Assembly (NCBI GenBank): GCA_028622995.1
Contig: JAJQJQ010000010.1
Location: 496,001 to 560,000, forward strand
Origin: Panagrolaimus kolymaensis
Lineage: Eukaryota; Nematoda; Chromadorea; Rhabditida; Panagrolaimidae
DNA: 64,000 bases
Direction of reading: 5' to 3'
The notes beneath the pieces are model-generated. The model was not told the origin of the DNA. It was given only the letters and a program-made list of their open reading frames with translations, and ran no database searches. The translations under genes were made by a program, and so were the position numbers. Positions within the stretch are counted from its first letter, which is position 1, and every line of letters starts with the position of its first letter. Below are positions 56,051 through 64,000 of this stretch, piece after piece.

Positions 56051-57004
56051 ATGAACAACAATCCAACAACTCCGCGTGTTTATAAATCAGCTGCAGACAC
56101 TCATAAAACTATTTATTTCACGCTTGCTATTGCAGTTAATTTACTTGGAGTGGCATGTTTATTAATAGCGTGGAACGCTAAAGGAATAAATAATGTAAGT
56201 TTGCAAGAAATACTTATCCTTTTAACTTTTATTTGGTCATTTACATGAGCTGTACAATAAATCATCACAATCTTACATAACTACAAATTCAAGTTAGAGT
56301 TTAAAAATATAATTAAAGTTATGTAATGCCAATCCTCGTTATAAAATTCTTTATGTGACAAATTAATTAATACAAACCGAGAAACTAATTGTAAAAACTT
56401 TCTAAATTTCAGGACAATTTGATATGGGCCATAATGCTTGTTGCCATTGTAGCAGGTTCGGGTATTCTTGTTTGCTGTTTTGCAGTATTCTTTTTATGCA
56501 GACCTTTTAAAAGCACAGATGCTTCAAAGAGAAGGATATTTGATGTGCAGGTAAAATCACTCAATATTTATTTCTTCTTATTACATTTACATACAATTTA
56601 TAGACAGTTTATCCAACTCCAGAATTCCAATATTTCACAAATACTATGCTTAATCGATCTCAAAATAAATTAAGCTCCAGGGGATCAGGTAAATTTAAGT
56701 TATTCTCGATAAAATTGTAACATAATTTTTAGATTTTTCTGTAGTCTCCACTGCACCTGCTGGATCACCATTAGGTAATAACACTGCAGATGCTTCATCC
56801 ATGCTCGATTTTGCAACATCCTCTCTTTCTTCTAATATTAATGCTTCAAATACTCTTCAACCCATTCGTCATCAATCAGCTCCAACCACCACGACATGTA
56901 CAGGTGACAGCCTAGAACTCTCACTTGAATCAGCTTTTGCCCCATCTTCATATCGCTCAAATCATCCTTCTTCTTCTTCCAATCACTCCGGCAGTGATGC
57001 CTAA
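56051..57004 (+). CDS. Two-transmembrane protein with Ser-rich tail, 212 aa
   Basis: Four exons, 56051-56194, 56413-56550, 56604-56688 and 56733-57004, consistent in phase. Two hydrophobic helices: one in exon 1 (IYFTLAIAVNLLGVACLLIA) and one in exon 2 (AIMLVAIVAGSGILVCCFAV), separated by a short loop. A Ser/Thr/Asn-rich hydrophilic C-terminal tail of about 120 residues follows (ending SSSSNHSGSDA). The N-terminus lacks a signal peptide, so both ends probably face the cytosol in a hairpin topology. The tail contains a YPTPEFQYF patch that could be a sorting or docking motif. Family not recognised. Confidence 0.7.
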
Positions 57005-57365
57005 AATCAGTTCATGCATTACTTTGTATAATTTAGAAACTCAAAATCATTGTATTTTACGCAATTTTTAACTCCATAAGCCCAGCATAGCTATAGCAAT
57101 TTTTCTTGACCTCATGTAATAACGTTTTGTTATAAGCGTGTAAATAAAGGATCTATTTACTCCAACCTAATTCTGCATTACAAGTGAGTAAGACAACCGT
57201 TGTTATTATTAAAGGGACAAAGCTCAAACAGATAACAACCAAAAGTTACTAACATAAACTAAAGACAAGTCTTTCATAATCGTGATTCAAATACAACACA
57301 AAAAGATAATATATATTTATTATTACATAGAAAGTTAGTTAATAAAATTACAATAAAATACAAGA
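57005..57365. other. Convergent spacer
   Basis: 3' UTRs of the two-TM gene (plus) and the Cys-rich secreted gene (minus). Nothing else seen. Confidence 0.5.
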
Positions 57366-58046
57366 TTAGAAGTTGTTCAAAACATTGGAGACAAGATTGT
57401 CATCAGTTTCTGCAGGGCATGTACAGCGGCCAGATTGGCAAGGAAGACCAGAACAATCATCACCATTACTACCAGAGCATTCCTTGACGTTGCAAAGATG
57501 AGTGAAAGCATCGATAAGATGTTCATAACCAGCGGCTTTGAAACCTATAACAAACATTGTATTAATAAGAATGAATAATATTCAAAGTTCCTTACCTTCA
57601 GCACAGTCACATCGGCCAGAAGTACAAGCTTTCTTAAGTCCACCACATGACGAATCATCATCACATTGAGCATAGTTGACGCAGGCATTGCAGTTGCACT
57701 TTCCATTAAAAGCACCAAGACATTTTCCTTCACCAGCACATTCTTTATCAGAGAAGCAGATGGCATTGCGTTCACAACCTTGACTACCAGAGGATCCAGT
57801 TGAGTTGTCGCTTTCATATTCAAATCCAAAAGAATCAGTTGAGTTGGAAGTTTCATTGCCAAGCGAGCCAGTTGAGTTGAGAGTATCATTACCACCAAAG
57901 TCTCCACCAGATAGATCAGTTGAATTGAAACCATCCATTCCATCTTCCCATTCCGTTGAATTCATAGTTCCATTTTCTTCTTGAGCCAAAAGAACACCAG
58001 CAAGAGCAAAACCAAGGAAAAAGGTGAAAATGATTGAACGTTGCAT
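57366..58046 (-). CDS. Secreted acidic, N-glycosylation-rich, Cys-rich protein
   Basis: Two exons, 58046-57596 and 57544-57366 (phase 1), giving 209 aa. The Met at 58046 is chosen because it directly starts a signal peptide (MQRSIIFTFFLGFALAGVLL). Residues about 22-95 are acidic and Gly/Ser-rich and contain eight N-glycosylation sequons (NGT, NST, NST, NDT, NST, NET, NST, NST). Several Ser-Gly pairs could also carry glycosaminoglycan. The C-terminal half has about 20 cysteines in short repeats (CNCNACVNYAQC, ACTSGRCDC, PCQSGRCTC), suggesting small disulphide-knotted modules. A mucin-like stalk plus Cys-rich head suits an egg-shell, surface-coat or secretory-gland protein, but no family is recognised. 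Confidence 0.8.
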
Positions 58047-58716
58047 GATGAAGAGCAAATTAGTTGTGAATTTGAGATAAAATTCCAAGCAACTGAACTT
58101 GAATAACAATGATTAAAAAATGATGTTTTTGACGATGAAGGATCAAAAAGTTGATGGATGGAAACGAAAGCAGGAGCAAAAGAAAAAAGAGCGAGCAAAT
58201 ACTATCATCGCTTTAGGAAAGAGTCAATAGCGGGGAATTTGAAAATCTTCAATGAAAATGATTGCAAAAAAGTGAAAGCCGCGAAGTTTTTTTTACGTGT
58301 ATGTCTTTTTTTATGCTGGAAGATGATTTTACAATTAGCAAATTCTGATCATTATTTAATTGCTGAAGAAAAAGCATTTTATGATTTTGTTAATTCTTGT
58401 CATTTATTTGGATAGACTCATAACCTTTAGAACAAATGATTGCTTTTACTCATGTAACAAAAATATGATTATTAGCATTATTTTTTTCGAGGCCTTTTCT
58501 TATTTTTTTCTGACAATTGATTTTTAAGTGAGTCAACAAGTAGTATGTATAGTCAAAAAGGTAATGCATGAATGACATTTCCGATCGCGCTAATAATTGC
58601 TGGATGCAATTGAAGGAACAACAACAATGCATTGGAATCATCTTATATTTTTTGAGGTCAGCATCGTTTTTTACTTTTCAAATAAAAAGTTTTGTTTTAT
58701 ATGTATTTCAAGTAAA
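58047..58716. other. Divergent intergenic region
   Basis: Promoter DNA for the Cys-rich gene (minus) and the ZP gene (plus). No structure recognised. Confidence 0.45.
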
Positions 58717-61700
58717 ATGAATAAAATGAGGATTTTTTTGTTATTCAAGTTTAGCTTTTTCGTTGTTAGTACTTATCAAATTGGAGGTAGGAATTTTTGG
58801 ATGATCCCTTTTCTTTGCAAAAAAAGACTCGTTAATAAATAATTGCGAAATTCTTTCATCAGCTTATTATTGCATTCTTTTCCTATTAAAAAACTTAAAT
58901 GAAAATATAACTATCTTCTATCTTTAGTTGGTTTATTTAAGGATTCCGGAAACATTGCATGTTTTCTAAAAAATAAATTTAAACGTTCTTTGAGCTGGAT
59001 TAATAGAAACAAAAAAAGTAGTCAATAATGTCTGCTTTGGATTTATTAATAGATATCTTTTAGTTAGTGTTACTTGTTCTCATAAAAGCATCGATTTAAT
59101 GTTTACTTTTAATGATCCATTTTATGGTAAAATTATGATGCGTCCAAACCAGAGTTGTACGGCAAAAGGTCGAGGTCATTCTCGGTTAAAATTAACAATT
59201 TCATTGGATGAAGAAACTCGGCATCGTTGTTCCATCGTAAAGCATGGTACAGATTATATTGGTGCCGTTGATGTTCAAATGCATGAAAGTCTTCGAATGC
59301 AAGAAGATATTTCTTATTTGATTCAATGTCCCATTTCAAATCCAGATGCCTCAAAGGCTATGAAAAAAGTTATGAGTGCCAAAAATGTTTCTGCTGAACC
59401 TGCAGCAAAATTAAAAATTTTTGATAAAAAAAATAATGTAAATGCAAAAATGGCAATCGTTGGAAAGCAATATGATATGCATTTGGTTGTACCATATCAA
59501 AAAGAAATTTCTGGAAATGTTAAAGTTGGTCAATGCATTGCTTTTAATGGGGAAGAAGAAGAGTTGAAACTCGTGCAACTTACAAACAATGTTAGTTTTT
59601 TTATTTTTTAAAACTTTTTGAACTTTAATGAATGACATCATCAAATAATGATGTTGGTTTGTTTGTTTCAGGATGGATGTCCAATTTTAAAAGAAATTGC
59701 TCATGAATTTCGAGAAGAAGAATATAACGTTGTTACAGGAGAATTACCTCGAAATCTTAGTTATAAAACCAGCATTGAAATGTTTAGTCTTGGAAATGCA
59801 AGTCATTTTTTCTTGCAATGCCAACTTCAAAAGTGTCAAAATGTTTGTCCCAAAGTAAGTCAGTCAATAATCTTTCAAAATTAAATGTAATAATAACAGC
59901 AAAACATTTTTATTAAAATCAAATATGCAAAATTTTATTAAAATTAAAAGTTTATAAAAGAAAAAAGTGATAAAAAATATTTTTGAGATCATTAGCGTCA
60001 ATATATTTACTTATTTGCTTTTCTATCTTCTTTTTGTCAAAGTTGCTTTTCATCCTTCTTTTTAACCCAAAAGTTCATTACTTCTGGCACGTCTTTCCCG
60101 TTTATTATTGAGCATAGCCATTAAATATGTAATACTATCATGATCCATATCTTCCAATGAAGGTGCAATTCTTTTACCAAGTAATTCACGTTGGCTTTGA
60201 TGATAACTGGGTAGGGAACCGTATTCATCATTATTAGCTACAGCAGCGTAGTTAGCTTAAATAAATTTAATGAATTATTTTGGATTAAAAGAAATAAAGC
60301 AAAGTACTTACCTTCTTCGGGTGGTGCCATAGGCGGTGCACTACGTTTTCCCCATAATTCTCGTCCACGAAATGCGCCTTTAAAAAGCCAAAAATTAATA
60401 AAGCCAAATAAAAAAACCTTAAAACTAACTTCTTTTTCCTAATAATTCCCGTGCACTTCTTCGTTTAGTAAACCCTTCAAAACGCATAAGCTGTTGCAAA
60501 ATATTTTTATCTATGGGTTTTAGCGCAACACTTAATTCAATAGCTGCAACAAAGATAATGGATAGAATCATAAAATAATAAGTTGAAATTTTCATGTTTA
60601 TTTTTTTCTAGCGGCCCTAAAAAATTCAAAGTTACCAAAATTAAAAAAATAAAGGTTTAAGGCATAAAAAGTAAATAGAATAACAAAACAAAAAATAAAT
60701 GAACGCCAAATTAATTCATCCGCAAAAATTCCAAAAGTCACATTTACATTTTAAAGGAGAGGCTTTCTAAAAGTTTCTTAAAAAGCAAAACAATGATATC
60801 CTTTAAAAACATATTCTGGAGAGAAGCTTTTATTTAAGATTTAGATATTTGATCCGATTCAAAAAAAAATTTCACGCCTTTTTTAAAGTTTCCGGGTTTT
60901 ACTTACGAAAGCAAAAAAGAAGAAGAAGAAAAGGATGAGAAAAAACAATGCAAACAATTGTGATGATGCCAAAATAAAAAACCATTAAAGCAATGTCGTC
61001 GTTTTTCCCACAAAAAAAGAAAAGTTAAAGAGTGGAAAAAAAGTTTAAGATATCAATATCTTTTTTATTTTTTCTTTGAGTAATAAGATGATGTTTGAAA
61101 AGAACCGAAAGTCTGTAACCACCCACATATATTTTTTTCTCCTTCTCATCTTTTCTTTATTTTAAAGATGATTGCGTCAAACAGAAACGGAAACATAAGA
61201 AGAAAATAACGAATATTGTTGTTAAAAATAAACCTTTTAACCTTTAATAGATTTCTTCTTTTCTTTTTTGCTAAAGAAATACATATTTTTGTAGGCAAAT
61301 TGCAGCAGTAACAAAAACTCAATTAAATCAATGAAACAACAAAACAATAAAAAATTTATGGATACCATAGATCTTCGACAATCAATGTTAACTTCAATGA
61401 GAATTGAAATAAATAAAGATACAAGAACAACCGCGGCAGTAAAGGACAGTAAGATTTTTGCAAGCTAATTCCCGTTACAAAACAAAAAATAAATAAATTT
61501 TTAGAAGAAATAATATGTAAAACTTCAACGACAGAAAAAATAATTATTAGCATTCTCATCGCTTTACTGGCGATTTTAGCATCAGCATGTTGGATATTAG
61601 CTATTTACAAAAATAGAAAGAACTTTAATCTGAAGGTATACATATTTATTTATTATTTTTATTTTTTTACTATTACTACTATTTTTCATTCACTATACAA

Positions 61701-62759
61701 TAATAAAAAAAATACGTTATAGGCTATCAAAGACCTCAAAGAGCTTGCATCATTATATTTTAATAAATTTAAACAGCAATTAAGTTATTATCTTGAAAGG
61801 TTTGTTTTTTTGTAACTCTTTTTTTAATTTTTTAGTTAATTTATTTATTTTGTTATTTATTTTTATAGATTAACAACCTTCTTTAGTTTTTCAACATCCT
61901 GTGAAGTATCACGTTCTCATTCATTTACAAGCAATTATTCTAAAAGTTTAACAACATTCAAAACAACAGCTTTCAACAAAAACAATAATAATATTGTTTT
62001 TAATGAACCCTCTTCTCCGCTTCCTTGGAAGTTAGATGCTTCTGTTGATGTGCCATATCCTATCCCAGTTCCCATTCCACCAGTTAGAAAATCATTATTG
62101 AATTTTTCTTCTGATACTTTATTATCCATTGATAATAACAATAAAAATGATGATGAAAGTGAAAATAACAACAATATTCATTTTATCAATGCTTTGGCAT
62201 TTGAAGAACTTGCTCAATTGGATTCATTTCCTGAACCTCCAAGTATTTCATTAAATGATATTCAAGAACTTAATAAAGCTTTTAATAATAATGTTTATTC
62301 TCCAACAAATGATGAAATGAGAAAGGAATTAAGTAATGAAAATAGCTTTTTTGAAGATTATAATGACGCGAGCAGTACTTTGGATAGACCTTTGGTAAAA
62401 AAGAAAACAGCACCAAATCTAAAAAGAACAGAAACATTGGATATTGAAAGTGACAAAAGTAAAGTTTTTGAAATAATATTTTTAATTTTTGCATATATTT
62501 AATTTTAGAGCCAGCATTGCCTGATTCTTCTCCTCCACCTTCATCCTCTGATTTAAGTGTATTTACCACAAAAACAAATTTGCATCAATTCATTCGAAGT
62601 GAAAAATTAAAAATTGATGAACAAAAGCTGTCCCAATCCCTAAAACTCATAGGCACAAATCAACAAAAACTTTCACCATCCTCCACTTCAAAAAGCAGTA
62701 TGGAGAGGCCGAGATCCATGGGGTCACCTTATCAATTGTTTTTATCATATAAAAAATGA
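58717..62759 (+). CDS. ZP-domain (cuticlin-like) single-pass membrane protein
   Basis: Eight exons in consistent phase: 58717-58786, 59064-59590, 59672-59854, 61295-61448, 61505-61635, 61723-61799, 61869-62458 and 62509-62759, giving 660 aa. Exon 1 is a signal peptide (MRIFLLFKFSFFVVSTYQIG). Exon 2 starts the ZP-N half (VSVTCSHKSIDLMFTF); exon 3 has the ZP-C signature DGCPILKE...FFLQCQLQKCQNVCPK, and exon 4 completes the cysteine set (ANCSSNK). A transmembrane helix follows near residues 322-345 (IIISILIALLAILASACWIL). The cytoplasmic tail of about 310 residues is Ser/Asn-rich with a Pro-rich patch (PYPIPVPIPPVR) and a basic/Thr stretch (KKKTAPNLKRTE). Nematode ZP proteins polymerise into cuticle or apical matrix and anchor epithelia or dendrites. 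Joining the halves across the 1,440-nt intron is inferred from phase, cysteine pattern and TM placement. A neuropeptide gene sits antisense in that intron. Confidence 0.75.
60062..60595 (-). CDS. trh-1: TRH-1/EFLGamide-like neuropeptide precursor (nested gene)
   Basis: Three exons, 60595-60430, 60377-60312 and 60255-60062, giving 141 aa. A signal peptide starts MKISTYYFMILSIIFVAAIE. Four related peptides follow: SARELL-GKR (residues 47-55), GRELW-GKR (60-67), QRELL-GKR (99-106) and SNELL-G at the C-terminus (136-141). The Gly before Lys-Arg, or as last residue, gives C-terminal amidation, predicting ARELL-, GRELW-, QRELL- and SNELL-amide. C. elegans TRH-1 yields GRELFamide and ANELFamide, ligands of a thyrotropin-releasing-hormone-type receptor, so length, repeat and motif fit that family with Phe replaced by Leu or Trp. 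It lies entirely inside a ZP-gene intron (59855-61294), on the opposite strand. Confidence 0.85.
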
Positions 62760-63581
62760 GCTCTATGATCTTTGTTAACCCAAAAAAATAAAATATATTT
62801 TTACTTCTTTTCGAAAAGTGCAAAAAAAATATCGAAGGCATGTGGTTCTTTTTTTTGGAGGCGATGTCATCGGTTATTTTTATCTTTCTAATGACAATAT
62901 TATTATTTTTTAGTTGATAAGCCAAGAAAAATAAACAAGTTGTCTGGTGTATTTTATGACTTCTATCTAATTTTGTGAACAAACAAGGAAATAAATATTG
63001 TTGCCTTTTACGGTTTTTAGAAAAATGATTTGTGATGCTTCTCTTAAATATTGTTTTCTTGCTTTGGAGTAAAAGCAAAGTGATTTTAAAATTTATGGTT
63101 TACCAAAAAATTTTCTTCCGACTATAAACTATTTTGCCTTATTTGCCTTTCTCATACTTTCTATGAACTGTAAAAGGGCATTTTCTCAAGATAACTAAAA
63201 GATCTGTAGTTAAATCAACAAATGCCAATAATTTTATTAGTCATTCTCTGAAATTCTAAAAACTGTTTTATTAACTTTTTTTTTATTAAATATTCTTCAA
63301 ATTTTTTCGTCGCTTGATTAAATAAAAAAAAATTGTACTCGTTGGGCTCTATTCTTTTGTGCAGCTCTTTTTTTTGTTTGATAAATTATTCTAAAAACTT
63401 GCAAAAATTGATAATTTCATACAATTTTTGATTGCAAGAAAAAAATGGCAAAAAAAGAAGTTCAAACCCAAATCATGTGATTTATAAATTATAATCTTAT
63501 ATTTCTTACTTGTCGTTATCCATTTTCTTTTTTCGTGGAACTGTAATAATAATATTATGTTTTTAGTTTTATAATTGAAAA
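62760..63581. other. Intergenic spacer
   Basis: 3' UTR of the ZP gene and upstream region of the UGT gene. AT-rich, with minus-strand low-complexity frames; nothing recognised. Confidence 0.45.
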
Positions 63582-64000
63582 ATGAAAATTAAACCAATAC
63601 TTTTTGTTTTATTTTGTTTTTATGTAAAAATTATTTATGCTTCCAAAATTTTATTTATTTCTCCATCACTTTCAAATAGTTTGCTTTTACAAGCTGGAAG
63701 ATTAGCAGATTTGTTAGTTTTAGATGGACACAATGTAGTATGTTTTTTGCAAGCAATGGCTCCAAAAATGTGGAATTATTTTAGACATTTTTTATTCCCG
63801 AACTTGTAAGTATCAATAAAGAAAATGGAACAAAGCTGGCAAAAATTGTTAGAATGGGTGGATTTCGAGATCGGTTTCTTGAAAGTTTAAGAGATCTGGG
63901 AAAACTTTTCGATCCAAATATTAATACTTTTTATGCTCGAGCAAGCATTATTTATTCCCAAACTCAATTTTGTGGCGATGTTTTAAAACGAATTCATGAA
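63582..64000 (+). CDS. UDP-glucuronosyltransferase, N-terminal part (runs off window)
   Basis: Exon 1 63582-63737 and exon 2 from 63785 past the window end, separated by a 47-nt intron in phase 0. A signal peptide (MKIKPILFVLFCFYVKIIYA) is followed by SKILFISPSLSNSLLLQAGR and LADLLVLDGHNV-TFFIPEL, the opening of the UGT acceptor-binding domain, and then FDPNINTFYARASI. Nematode UGTs are ER membrane enzymes that transfer sugar from UDP-glucose or UDP-glucuronate to lipophilic toxins and hormones. The GHNVTFF pattern spans the intron, which fixes the splice site. The UDP-binding signature and C-terminal TM would lie outside the window. Confidence 0.88.

Noticed and set aside
61331..62759. Independent gene starting at the ATG at 61331
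   Set aside because: The same exon is open upstream of that ATG to an acceptor at 61294. Its phase and an extra cysteine fit the ZP gene ending at 59854, and an independent gene would lack a signal peptide for its TM topology. Kept as exon 4 of the ZP gene.

Overview
The window is strongly AT-rich, intron-dense eukaryotic DNA from a nematode. Most introns are short (about 45-150 nt) and end in TTTTAG/TTTCAG. The gene content fits this: a nematode-type NAS astacin with ShKT domain, a ZP/cuticlin-type protein, UNC-33/CRMP, a transmembrane COL-99-type collagen, a multi-saposin protein, a lustrin-type Cys-rich protein and a TRH-1-type neuropeptide precursor. Very low GC and short introns suggest a clade IV tylenchid such as Meloidogyne, but that is inference. 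All exon structures were assembled by eye from GT..AG sites, reading-frame phase and protein-family knowledge; no transcript data were used.

Layout. 1-1066 (-): secreted lustrin-type Cys-rich protein, open at the window edge. 2616-3627 (+): unknown secreted protein. 4260-5898 (+): proline-rich tail-anchored protein with two candidate first exons. 5.9-9.6 kb: gene-poor, with a foldback MITE at 6956-7283. 9623-10585 (+): ELO fatty-acid elongase. 11294-11866 (-): allatostatin-C/somatostatin-like neuropeptide precursor. 13509-14133 (-): Rac GTPase (CED-10). 14700-16151 (-): TSG101. 17847-21775 (+): long UNC-33/CRMP. 22384-23246 (-): GAS41/YEATS4. 23942-24360 (+): 54-aa protein. 24667-25494 (-): uncertain membrane-protein fragment. 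27201-29121 (+): astacin. 31151-33063 (+): four-saposin-domain secreted protein.

A 5,488-bp unit (28301-33788) is repeated directly head-to-tail at 33789-39276 with no difference found where compared. It carries the 3' third of the astacin gene and the whole saposin gene, so the second copy holds a truncated astacin and a second intact saposin gene. It is either a very recent duplication or an assembly artefact. Then follow an EGF-domain secreted protein (39424-40080, -), a patch of degenerate minisatellite and hairpin repeats (about 40.7-42.2 kb), a large transmembrane collagen (44821-53418, +) with two alternative last exons and a tRNA-Leu(UAG) in one intron, a two-TM protein (56051-57004, +), an N-glycosylation-rich Cys-rich secreted protein (57366-58046, -), a ZP-domain receptor-like protein (58717-62759, +) with a TRH-like neuropeptide gene nested antisense in one intron (60062-60595, -), and the 5' end of a UDP-glucuronosyltransferase (63582 onward, +).

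There is no operon-like functional clustering. The window mixes housekeeping genes (Rac, TSG101, GAS41), neuronal genes (UNC-33, two neuropeptide precursors) and secreted or matrix genes (collagen, ZP, astacin, saposin, EGF, lustrin). The most notable items are the nested TRH-like precursor, the allatostatin-C-like precursor, the perfect 5.5-kb tandem duplication, and the collagen's alternative C-termini.
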